The notes beneath the pieces are model-generated. The model ran no database searches, was not told the DNA's origin, and worked only from the letters and a program-made list of their open reading frames with translations. A stretch of DNA of 57,071 nt from contig CAYVDO010000003.1 of NCBI GenBank assembly GCA_964450125.1, positions 1 to 57,071 of the forward strand, read 5' to 3'. Position numbers and translations under genes: made by a program. This stretch comes from JADJOY01 sp964450125. Its GTDB lineage: Bacteria; JADJOY01. Below are positions 1 to 8,399 of this stretch, piece after piece; positions within the stretch are counted from its first letter, which is position 1; each line of letters starts with the position of its first letter.

Positions 1-95
1 CCCTCGGCGGCTCGCCGCTGGCTCGCGGAGTGATCGACAGCGTGCGTGGAGACCGGTGCGCAGGTCGGTCGTCGAGGAGCATGATCGTGAGCTTT

Positions 96-1157
96 TCAAG
101 CCACTCGCCGGTCGCGGCCGCCGAGCACGGCGATGTAGGTGACCAGCAGCGTGAGCGTGACCAGGAACATCGGCAGCTTGAACGCGATCGAGAACGGCAG
201 CGGCGAGAAGAAGGCCTCGATCAGCGCGGCACCGAGGAGCAGCACGCACGCTGCCGTCACGAGGGGCACCGAGTCGAGGGCCGCGCGCCGGAGCGATGCC
301 GTCCGCGTCCAGCCCTCGGTGCGCACCAGCGAGAGCCCCAGCTTGAGGCCGGCCGCGCCCGCGAACGTGACGGCGGTCAGCTCGAAGGGGGCGTGCCCGA
401 CCACGAACGACAGGAAGTTGTCGCGATAGGCACCCGCCAGCATGTAGCCGAAGGCAGCGCCGATGGTGATGGCGTTGCTGAGGAGCGCGACCACGCTGCC
501 AACGCCGAAGAAGATGCCGTAGGCGAAGCAGCGCAAGGCCACCGTCATGTTGTTCCGGACGTAGAACCCGGACATCGAGAAGCTCTCGTCGAGGCTGCGC
601 ACCTCACCGAGGCCCGAGTACATGGAATCGAGGCCGGCGCGCGAGCTCTCGTCGAGGACCAGGTCGAGCCAGGCCGGGGAGACGGTGGCGAGCACGTACG
701 AGAGCAGACCCACGCCGAAGAACACTGCGAAGGAGATGCGCAGGTACGGATCGCGACGCAGCTTGGTGGGCACCGTGACGAAGAACGCCTCGCGCCAGCG
801 TTGCCAGTCGACGGTCTCGAAGCGGTAGAGGAGCGCGTGGGTGCGGCTCACCAAGCCGTGGAGATAGCGGATGGTGGTCTGGGGTTTGCCTTCGGCGATG
901 GCTTGCGACAGGTCGCGTGACGTGGCGCGGTGGAGTCTGCAGAGCTCGGTCACATCCTCGCCGCGCGCTCGTCGCGCGCGACGACTGCCGAGCTGGGTGG
1001 CCAGCCGCTCCAAGCGGCGCCAAGAGGGTGCGCCGTCGCCGGGAACGTGGGCACCGCGTCCGTCGGCGTCGTGGGCGACGGTCTCATCCGAGGGTGGTGC
1101 ACTCAGTGCGGGTCTCGTCGCATCCTGCGCAGGTGTGCGGCGGCGTGGGCGGATCAT
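96..1157 (-). CDS. SpoIIM-type (DUF95) integral membrane protein
   Basis: This is a 353-residue multi-pass membrane protein of the stage II sporulation protein M / DUF95 family. The N-terminal ~150 residues are soluble and rich in Arg and Ala. About five hydrophobic segments follow, including ISFAVFFGVGLLSYVLAT and the Gly-rich ALLSNAITIGAAFGYML region typical of the family. The ATG at 1157 overlaps the stop of the upstream RDD gene as ATGA, so the two are co-transcribed and probably translationally coupled. In non-sporulating bacteria this family commonly sits next to RDD, MoxR and DUF58 genes in an envelope-associated cluster, but its biochemical role is unknown. There is no sign that it relates to sporulation here. 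Confidence 0.85.
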   Translation of the reverse strand: MIRPRRRTPAQDATRPALSAPPSDETVAHDADGRGAHVPGDGAPSWRRLERLATQLGSRRARRARGEDVTELCRLHRATSRDLSQAIAEGKPQTTIRYLHGLVSRTHALLYRFETVDWQRWREAFFVTVPTKLRRDPYLRISFAVFFGVGLLSYVLATVSPAWLDLVLDESSRAGLDSMYSGLGEVRSLDESFSMSGFYVRNNMTVALRCFAYGIFFGVGSVVALLSNAITIGAAFGYMLAGAYRDNFLSFVVGHAPFELTAVTFAGAAGLKLGLSLVRTEGWTRTASLRRAALDSVPLVTAACVLLLGAALIEAFFSPLPFSIAFKLPMFLVTLTLLVTYIAVLGGRDRRVA

Positions 1158-2014
1158 CGTCGTCGCCCTCCGCGCCCGCGCTTCGACGGGTCGGGGCTGT
1201 CGGTCGAGCGGATGGTGGCACCCCAGATCGAGTGGTGGAGGGCCGCCATCAGGAGATCCGGATCGGCGTCGCGCTTCCATCCGGAACGCTCGGCGACGAG
1301 GTCGACCAGCGGCTGGACCAAGGTCCGGCGCAGCGCCGGTGACAAGCGATCCCGCCGGCGCACGTAGAGATCGACGGCGTGCTGGACCTCGCGCAGCGCT
1401 TTCACCTCGTTGGGAATCCACTTGAGCAGCGGCGTGAGCTCGTCGACGGAGTACGGAAGGGGCGGTGGCTGAGGCGTGGAGTCCTCGCGGATCACGATCG
1501 TGCCGGCGGCGACGTCGCCGAGACGCTGAAAATGGCGACCGAGGAGCATCAAGGCCGCTCCCACTCCGTAAGCGAAGGGCACCTGGTCGGCGGGGCGCAG
1601 CAAGTTGCGCAACAGGCTTTGCTGCCACGAGAGCGGCGTGCCGTTCGCCGAGATCACCCTGAGGGAGCACACCCGTTTGCCTGGTGATTGGCCGTCGAGC
1701 AGCACCTCGCAGGTGACGAAGTAGAAGTACTCGAGAAGGAACATCACCACCAGCAGCATCCCGACGCCGTAGCCCCGCAGGAGCTCGAGCGGGATCATCA
1801 GCACCACCAGGATCACCAGACGGATCATGCCGTCGACGAAGTAGGCGATCGTGCGCGCCGCCGGGCCGGCGAGGCGAAGCTCGAGCGGCACACCCTCGGG
1901 CGTGATGACGGTGAAGAGCGTGTCGATGCGCGATTCGTTGCGGTCCGCGCGCGCGATCCGGGGACCTGCTGCCGCGCCGCTGGAGGCGTTGGGGACGAGA
2001 GTGCGGACAGACAC
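1154..2014 (-). CDS. RDD family membrane protein
   Basis: This 286-residue protein carries an RDD domain at roughly residues 25-175. It has two or three hydrophobic helices (AYFVDGMIRLVILVVLMIPL and the MLLVVMFLLEYFYFV segment), then the signature DGQSPGKRVCSLRVI and a third region ending LGDVAAGTIVIRE. The C-terminal ~110 residues are soluble and charged. The start is a GTG at 2014, with no ATG in a better position. The stop overlaps the next gene (SpoIIM-type) by four bases. RDD proteins are poorly characterised, and some members have been linked to ion transport. The paired arrangement with DUF95 is a recurrent bacterial neighbourhood. Confidence 0.88.
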   Translation of the reverse strand: MSVRTLVPNASSGAAAGPRIARADRNESRIDTLFTVITPEGVPLELRLAGPAARTIAYFVDGMIRLVILVVLMIPLELLRGYGVGMLLVVMFLLEYFYFVTCEVLLDGQSPGKRVCSLRVISANGTPLSWQQSLLRNLLRPADQVPFAYGVGAALMLLGRHFQRLGDVAAGTIVIREDSTPQPPPLPYSVDELTPLLKWIPNEVKALREVQHAVDLYVRRRDRLSPALRRTLVQPLVDLVAERSGWKRDADPDLLMAALHHSIWGATIRSTDSPDPSKRGRGGRRR

Positions 2015-2181
2015 GAGCAGGTCGTGGGGCGCGAAGGGGAGTGGGGGCGCCGCACACCGGCGCGAACGCCATCACGAGCGTACCATCGAACACAACGCAC
2101 ACCGTGGCGGGACCGAGAACTGATGCGCTCCGGCACACGCCGACATTCGATACGATGCAGCAGGCAATCGCACGTCGCTGA

Positions 2182-2421
2182 CGGTCCGGCACCCTACGGG
2201 ACCGTGACCACGCACTACGCGAGCGCGACTCGCCGAAGGACGTGCACGTGACCTACGACCCGAACCGGAAACGCGAATCGATTGCGTACCCGAACGGAGC
2301 GACGACGAGCTACCAGCCCAACGAGCCGAATCGGCTCACGCTGCTAGAGCACACCACGGCGAGCAACTCGCGTGAGGTCCGATGGTCGGCGGACGGTTCC
2401 GTCTGCCGGCGACTGCGGTAG
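2182..2421 (+). pseudogene. Rhs/YD-repeat fragment
   Basis: From the GTG at 2248 the frame reads VTYDPNRKRESIAYPNGATT, then SYQPNEPNRLTLLEH, and stops at 2419-2421. The TYDPNGxR...ITYPNGATT.Y.YD..NRLT pattern is the YD repeat of Rhs / polymorphic-toxin proteins. Only about one and a half repeats remain. The frame is closed upstream by a TGA at 2179, and no shell domain or toxin tip can be found on either side. It is therefore the relic of a much larger gene. The rest of 2015-2794 shows no convincing gene. Confidence 0.6.
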
Positions 2422-2794
2422 TTGAGGCCAGGGAGGGGCGCGTGTGCTCGGTGCGGCGCGTGACGAGGGGGGATCGTGCCGACACGGACGCGAGCGCAGT
2501 CAGCTGCCCCACGAGCGCACGAGCTCGATCGACGTCGATTCGCAGACGCGAGCAAACCCTCCTTCGCCGATATGCGGCCGCCTTTTGCTGCCGGGGTGCA
2601 TCTCGCGCGCGACGCCGCTCGAGGAGAACGCAGGCGGATGTCGTCGCGAAGATGAGTTGCGCCCGATTCTCCCGATGATCGGCTAGGCTGTGAGTCTTCT
2701 CTTCCGGGGCGCTGGGTTCCGGCAGACGGCGATACCGCCGACCGTGTCGCAAGCGGTGAGATCGAACTGGGCAATGTTCCCACGGAGGACGAGT

Positions 2795-3148
2795 GTGAAT
2801 CCGATTCCGACCGCTGGACCCGCGAGGGACCTCGAGATTGCTGCAATTCTAGGTGTTGACAGGACAGAGGGGATCGCCATCGATCTTGATCTGCCCGAGG
2901 GCGCGATCGCTGCGTTCAGCACCAATCGAGGGGCCTGCGACGCATTGGTGTCTGCATTGAAGCGCCTCGGCTACGGCCTCCAGCCGACCGCTGGTGACTA
3001 CCGCGCGCTCGAGCGCGGGCAGCGCGAAATCCTGTCTGCGAGCTTTGCGCGCCCGACTCGAGAAGGTGGACCGTCACCGCGCGCGATCGGCCAGAACTAT
3101 TGTGATGCGGTCTCAGCGGCCGCGCTGCTCGCGCTCAGGGAGCTCTGA
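2795..3148 (+). CDS. small protein resembling the phage ABA-sandwich domain
   Basis: This 117-residue protein starts at a GTG (2795) preceded by GGAGGA at 2784-2789 at good spacing. The shadow frame upstream has no comparable ribosome binding site. The layout (N-terminal NPIPTAGPARDLEIAAILG, then FSTNRGACDALVSALKRLGY in the middle and a C-terminal helix AVSAAALLALREL) resembles the phage ABA sandwich domain found on phage and prophage small proteins. This is recognition by pattern, not by alignment. It lies just after the Rhs relic on the same strand, so a former immunity-type gene is an alternative. No signal peptide or membrane segment is present. Confidence 0.5.
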   Translation: MNPIPTAGPARDLEIAAILGVDRTEGIAIDLDLPEGAIAAFSTNRGACDALVSALKRLGYGLQPTAGDYRALERGQREILSASFARPTREGGPSPRAIGQNYCDAVSAAALLALREL

Positions 3149-3361
3149 ATCGCGGGCATCTCGGACGCGCTGCCCGAGGTGGCTGCGCGGCCTCGAGGTG
3201 AGCCTTGCTCCACCCGCTTGCCGCGTCCGCGGTTCGTGACCGCGGCGGCTGATCACGGATGCCGCTGCCGGATCCGGGTTCCGAACGCGCGACGTTCGTT
3301 CGGCACCGCCGTTGGCGAATGGTTAGCCGACGAAATGGACGCTGAAGCACGGCACCGCGCA

Positions 3362-3400
3362 AAAGAAAAACGCCCCACCGATCTCTCGGCTGGGCGTTCG
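3362..3400 (-). terminator. intrinsic terminator of the cold-shock gene
   Basis: Read on the minus strand, the sequence after the cold-shock stop forms AACGCCC-A-GCCGA-GAGA-TCGGT-GG-GGCGTT. This is a two-part stem with a GAGA tetraloop, followed directly by a T-rich run (TTTTTCTTTT). It is the clearest rho-independent terminator in the window and lies 44 nt after the stop codon. Confidence 0.85.
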
Positions 3401-3443
3401 GACACCTGCACTCCGGCGTATTTAGCCAGAGTGTGAACGCTCG

Positions 3444-3647
3444 TTACGCATTCCGCACGTTCCCCGCAGCAGGTCCCTTTGCGCCTTGGGTCACTTCGTA
3501 CTCGACGCGCTGTCCCTCAGACAGCGTTCGGAACCCCTCCATGCTGACGGCTGAGTGATGGACGAACACGTCCTTCGAGCCATCTTCGGGGGTGATGAAT
3601 CCAAAACCCTTCGCATCGTTGAACCACTTCACGGTACCAATTGCCAC
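3444..3647 (-). CDS. cspA: CspA-family cold shock protein
   Basis: This is a 67-residue single cold-shock domain protein. It contains the RNP1 motif KGFGFI and the RNP2-like VFVHHSAV that bind single-stranded RNA/DNA, and it begins MAIGTVKWFND as the family does. Its length is normal. It probably acts as an RNA chaperone that melts secondary structure in mRNA. The gene stands alone, with a strong terminator after it and a direct-repeat array about 220 bp upstream. The 5' region (3648-3867) may include a long leader, as is common for csp genes, but no specific cold-box element could be identified. Confidence 0.95.
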   Translation of the reverse strand: MAIGTVKWFNDAKGFGFITPEDGSKDVFVHHSAVSMEGFRTLSEGQRVEYEVTQGAKGPAAGNVRNA

Positions 3648-3867
3648 GGACTACCTCGTTCGCACTCCCGGTCGACTCGAATGGCCGGCCGAAAGCCGTG
3701 CTCGTTGATCTTCTCGACGGTGAACCGAAATTGGGACACGCGCCGGTCTAATCCTGCTCTCATCCTGATCGCGTGGCCAAACCACCACGTCGGTGTCCAC
3801 ATCGTATCCGACGCTTCGGCGGAGGAGGATTCTCGGGACGTCGAGAAGCGCGACGTAGCCGCGCCCC

Positions 3868-3960
3868 GTGAATCGGTGACCCCCGCGAATCGGTGACACT
3901 CAAGTTCTCTGGTGCACTCCACCGGCGAATCGGTGACACTCCAGCGAATCGGTGACACTC
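3868..3960. repeat. direct-repeat array of GCGAATCGGTGACACTC
   Basis: Three perfect 17-bp copies of GCGAATCGGTGACACTC lie at 3885-3901, 3925-3941 and 3944-3960, with a shorter diverged copy at 3868-3880. Copies at 3885 and 3944 share a longer unit, because both run on into A-GTTCTC-CTGGTGC. On the minus strand the unit reads GTGTCACCGATTCGC, like the multiple terminal repeats of some insertion sequences. No matching transposase end was found, so this may be the scar of a lost element. The rest of 3648-4173 shows no gene. Confidence 0.7.
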
Positions 3961-4173
3961 ACGTTCTCGCTGGTGCCAGTCGGCGTTTCGCTCGCGACGT
4001 CTGAGGAGCGTTCGAAACGGCCGTCGTGGGCGCGATGAATGCCACGATTCGCGATCCTCGACGTTTCGAACGACGTTGATCTCGTGGACGTGGACGGAGA
4101 ACGAGCGCCATCCGCGGATCGCGGACGGAGCTCTCCCGTTGTTGCCACGCAGTCTGAAGGCGAGGAACGAGCG

Positions 4174-5106
4174 CTACGCGGTGGAGAGCGCTGCCGGCCG
4201 CACCAGCGGCTTCCACGGCGGGAACGAGTACGCGGGGAATGGCTGCCCGCCGTCCCCACGCCGCCAGGCGAGCGCTGCGGCCCAGAATCGCGCGCAAAAC
4301 TCCTCGAACATCGCGCGGTACGTCTTGCGCTGCGCGTCGCTGCTCGCGTGGCAGAGGGGCCGTGGCGCGCGATTCGAAGTCCTCGGCCTCGATCGCGGAT
4401 CTTGCCGCGTCACCGTGGCGGCCCCGAGCACCGGCCGACCTGCGCGCTCATGCGCACAATGCGCCTCCGCGGCGCGGATCCGCTCCAGGATCTGCGCGGG
4501 CGTCACGTTCTCCTCGGCGAGGCCGTCGAGGGGATGCACGATGAGCGTCTCTTGCTCCCAGAACCACGCTGGATCGATCGCTTGCTTCGATCCGGCGGCT
4601 TCGCGAACCGCGTCCTGGTAGCGCTTCTCGTTGAACCAGCGCACACGGTGCTCCTCGGGCTGGTCGCCCTTCGCGAAGAGCAACACTCCAGGCCATTCCT
4701 CGAACCGAGCAACGAGTCCCGCGGCAGTCGGGTTGAGGACTGTGTAGACGAGCCTGCCGATCGCGGCCGCAGTGTCGAGCACAGGCTCCGCACTGAACCG
4801 TCGACCGAAGACGCGCCCCTCGCGATCGCGGATCTGGTTGATCCCCTTGGCGGTGGCAGTGAGAAAGTCCCGCATGAAGTCCGAGAGCTCGGATCGCTCA
4901 TCGACGAGCAACATGTGCCAATGGTTCGACACCGTGACCGCTGCGTGGAGCTTCACCCCGCTGTATCGCCTGAGCGCACGTGCCAGCGCGAGCAAGAACA
5001 CCGCGTTGGCGTCGGGGTCGCACCGAAGCAAGAACCGCCGCTGAAACGCGCGGCTCGTGCAGAACCACGTGGTCTTCGGCCGAAGCCAACGGAGCGGTCG
5101 CGCCAT
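4174..5106 (-). CDS. RAYT-like (REP-associated, HUH-type) transposase
   Basis: This is a 310-residue protein of the Y1 / IS200-like transposase superfamily in its RAYT branch. It has the HUH metal-binding motif in VSNHWHMLLVDE (about residue 60) and the RAYT-typical VYTVLNPTAAGLV, equivalent to the usual YIHLNPVRAGLV. The ATG at 5106 gives MARPLR, the usual RAYT start. An ATG at 5145 would add 13 residues. The region where the catalytic Tyr normally sits (..Y..YFN...GR.G.LF..RF) reads LTATAKGINQIRDREGRVFG and appears to lack that Tyr, so the protein may be inactive or use another residue. RAYTs are usually single-copy housekeeping-like genes. Confidence 0.82.
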   Translation of the reverse strand: MARPLRWLRPKTTWFCTSRAFQRRFLLRCDPDANAVFLLALARALRRYSGVKLHAAVTVSNHWHMLLVDERSELSDFMRDFLTATAKGINQIRDREGRVFGRRFSAEPVLDTAAAIGRLVYTVLNPTAAGLVARFEEWPGVLLFAKGDQPEEHRVRWFNEKRYQDAVREAAGSKQAIDPAWFWEQETLIVHPLDGLAEENVTPAQILERIRAAEAHCAHERAGRPVLGAATVTRQDPRSRPRTSNRAPRPLCHASSDAQRKTYRAMFEEFCARFWAAALAWRRGDGGQPFPAYSFPPWKPLVRPAALSTA

Positions 5107-5215
5107 GGCGCGAGCACGCAGGGCACATCCGGTGCCGTCCGGCATCGCGGCGCGTTGAGCGAGATCACTCGTCGTTTCACCGCGCGCGAGGGCCCGCCGC
5201 GCCCCGGAGCTCGCA

Positions 5216-5243
5216 TCGGCTGCGCCCGACGGGGCGCAGCCAA
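5216..5243 (-). terminator. hairpin downstream of aapP
   Basis: A perfect 10-bp stem, GGCTGCGCCC-GACG-GGGCGCAGCC (5218-5241), lies 41 nt beyond the stop of the ABC ATPase in its direction of transcription. There is no T-run, so it is either a weak terminator or an mRNA 3'-end stabiliser for the transporter operon. Confidence 0.55.
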
Positions 5244-5281
5244 AGGACCGCAGGGTGTCCGCCGCTACCAGGCGCGTCCGC

Positions 5282-6021
<740 letters not shown>

Positions 6022-6025
<4 letters not shown>

Positions 6026-7062
6026 CCCGTGGCCCCCTCGCGAGGCCGTTCGAAGCTCCGGCCGAGCTTCGAGAGCACCGCGCAAAACGCGAAGTACACC
6101 GCTCCCACCACCACGTAGCCCTCCACCACCGCGCCCAGCCATTTCGGATCACTCATCGCCGACTTGGCGGCGTTGGTGAGATCGAGGAGCCCGATCACCA
6201 CCACCAGCGACGTGTCCTTGAAGAGGCCGATGGCGGTGTTGACGAGCGGCGGTACCACCGCGCGCAGCGCTTGCGGCATCACCACGAAGCGCATCGTGCC
6301 CGAGTAGCCGAAGCCCATTGCCCGTGCCGCTTCAACTTGTCCGCGCGGCACGGTGTTGAGCCCGCCGCGAACCACCTCGGCGAGATACGCCGCCGCGAAG
6401 AGCACGATGCCGAGCTGGGCGCGCACCAGCTTGTCGAGGTTCCACCCCGGCGGCAGGAAGAGGGGAACCATCACCGACGCCATGAAGAGCAGCGTCACCA
6501 GCGGCACTCCGCGCACCGCCTCGACGTAGGCGATGGCGAGCGCACGCAGCACCAGCAATCCCGAATTGCGCGCCAGCGCCAGCAGCACCCCGAGCGGGAA
6601 GGCCAGCCCCAAGCCCACGGTTGCGAGCAAGAGCGTCAGGGGAAGGCCGCCCCAGCGGTCGGTCTCGACGAGCGCGAGTCCCCAGAAACCGCCGCGTAGC
6701 AGCGCTACCACGGCGAGGGTGGCGACGAGCCACGCGACCGCGAGGCCGGGGCGCCGCAGCCGTGCCACCGCGCTGGCACCGAAGAGCACGATCACGAGCG
6801 CAGTCGCGAGCGCCGCGCGCCATTGTTCCGCGAACGGATAGAGCCCGAAGAAGATGAGCCGCGCTTTGTCGCGCACGAACGCCCAGCACGCGCCGTCGTG
6901 GGCGTGACAGCCGTTGACGTCGGCAGCGCTCCAAGTCGCGTCCACGATCCCCCAGCGCACCACGCGATACGCGAGCCAGCCGAGCAGCCCCGTCAAGATC
7001 GCCGTCAGCGCGACATCGCCACCTCTCCTCCGCTCGCGTGCGGTCCGTGCGCCGGTGATCAA
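6022..7062 (-). CDS. aapM: amino-acid ABC transporter permease (AapM-type)
   Basis: This 346-residue inner-membrane permease is of the HisM/AapM class. The long N-terminal part, with extra helices and a soluble loop (CHAHDGACWAFV), is typical of AapM rather than the short GlnP permeases. The transport domain begins near residue 135 (LLLATVGLGLAFPLGVLLALAR). The EAA loop is seen as EAARAMGFGYSGTMRFVVMP, which contacts the ATPase. The best start is TTG at 7062, ten bases after the aapQ stop. An ATG overlapping the aapQ stop only opens a five-codon frame. The stop overlaps aapP. Confidence 0.9.
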
Positions 7063-7072
7063 GTTCGCCCGC

Positions 7073-8059
7073 TCATCGCGCGCCCACCCACGGTCGCGTG
7101 CGCTCCCAGCCGTTGGCGAGCGCCGATAGCGCCACGCTCACGGTCAGGTACGTCGCCATCACCAGCGCGATTCCTTCGACCGCCTGGCCGGTCTGGTTCA
7201 TCGTCGTATTGGCAATCGACACCAACTCGGGGTAGCCGATGGCCACGCCGAGAGAGCTGTTCTTCACCAGGTTCAGGTACTGGCTGGTGAGCGGCGGCAC
7301 GATCAGCCGGATCGCCTGCGGGAACACCACCCGTCGCAAGGTCGTCGCGCGTCCGAGCCCGAGCGCTCGCGCCGCTTCGAGCTGTCCGCGCGGCACCGCG
7401 AGCACCCCAGCCCGCACGATCTCGGCGATGAACGCCGACGTGTATGCGATCAGCCCGGCCAGAAGCGCCACGAGCTCGGGCGAGACGGCGGCGCCGCCTT
7501 CGAAGTTGAAGCCGGTGAGCGCGGGACGTGAGAGCGTGAGGGTGCCGGCCGGCCCCCACGTGGGTATCGGGACGAAGAGCCCGCGGTTGCAGAGAAAGAC
7601 ACCGGGGAGCGGAGAGAGCGCCGCACGAGGGCCCGGCAGGAGCTCGGTGATCGCGCCATACCAGAAGAAGAGCTGGAGCAGAAGCGGGACGTTTCGCAGC
7701 ACCTCCACCCACGCGCCTGCGATCCGTGCCGCGAGCGCGTTGCGTGAGAGGCGCGACAAGCCCACGACGGTTCCGAGGAGCGACGCGCCGACGAGACCGA
7801 TCACCGCCACCTTCGCCGTGTTGGCCAGACCCACGGCCAAGGCGCGCGCGTACGAGTCGCTCGCCGAGTAACGGATGGGAGACTCGCCGATCTCGAACGA
7901 CGCCTCCCGTCCCAGGAAGTCGAAGCCCGTGGCGATGCCGCGTTGCGCGAGATTCGCACGCGTCTGACGGACCACGAGCGTACCGGCAGTGATCACCGAC
8001 AGCGCCACCACGGCCTGCAGCAGCCAAGCGCGCAGCTTCGGGTCGCGAGTCGGCCTCAT
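7073..8059 (-). CDS. aapQ: amino-acid ABC transporter permease (AapQ-type)
   Basis: This 328-residue permease is the partner of the AapM-type gene downstream. It shows an N-terminal helix (AWLLQAVVALSVITAGTLVV), the AapQ-like stretch ATGFDFLGREASFEIGES, and the core ABC permease domain with EAA loop EAARALGLGRATTLRRVVFP. The ATG at 8059 gives the normal family N-terminus. It is the first gene of the operon. Upstream, where an aapJ binding-protein gene would be expected, lies a MITE-like repeat and then a divergent gene. The binding protein must be supplied from elsewhere or has been lost. Confidence 0.92.
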   Translation of the reverse strand: MRPTRDPKLRAWLLQAVVALSVITAGTLVVRQTRANLAQRGIATGFDFLGREASFEIGESPIRYSASDSYARALAVGLANTAKVAVIGLVGASLLGTVVGLSRLSRNALAARIAGAWVEVLRNVPLLLQLFFWYGAITELLPGPRAALSPLPGVFLCNRGLFVPIPTWGPAGTLTLSRPALTGFNFEGGAAVSPELVALLAGLIAYTSAFIAEIVRAGVLAVPRGQLEAARALGLGRATTLRRVVFPQAIRLIVPPLTSQYLNLVKNSSLGVAIGYPELVSIANTTMNQTGQAVEGIALVMATYLTVSVALSALANGWERTRPWVGAR

Positions 8060-8111
8060 CCTTCGTCGCGGTGGTGCGTGAGCACGGGCGCTTGCGCGCA
8101 GCTCACGCTGA

Positions 8112-8288
8112 CAGGCTGCTGGAAAAGGCACGCGCCAGCGGCGCGCCGACGAGCGTAGCGAGTCGACTCGGGGGTGGGGCCCCGCAACAACCACGCTTCT
8201 TGCGGGTCGGGGGGCTTGAAAAGTCCCCCGAGGAAGCATCGACAGGCTCGAAAAACTCGCTCCGGCGAGTTTTTCGGCAGCCTGCTAA
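8112..8288. repeat. MITE-like dispersed repeat, copy A
   Basis: This is a 177-bp non-coding element whose ends form imperfect terminal inverted repeats: CAGGCTGCTGGAAAA at 8112 against TTAGCAGGCTGCCGAAAAA read inward from 8288. Near the right end is a perfect hairpin, CGAAAAACTCGC-TCCG-GCGAGTTTTTCG (8249-8276). Internal sequence (GGGGGGCTTGAAAAG, CCGAGGAAGCATCGACAGGC, AGCGAGTCGACTCGGG) recurs in inverted orientation at 27733-27977. It fills most of the gap between two divergent genes (8060-8399). The hairpin could also end transcription on either strand. Confidence 0.75.
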
Positions 8289-8399
8289 CATCCGGCGCGC
8301 TCGCGCCGGACGTCCGTCCATCGTGTGTGAGCCGAACCTCTCGCGTCGCGAGCGCGTGTCGCTTCGACGAACGGGACGCGAGCCAACGCCGGAGAATCC

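Noticed and set aside
1..120. Window start resembles parts of the dispersed repeat (CTCGCCGCTGGCTCG and GCTTTTCAAGCC)
   Set aside because: The two pieces are short, partly within the SpoIIM-type coding end, and not arranged as in copies A and B.
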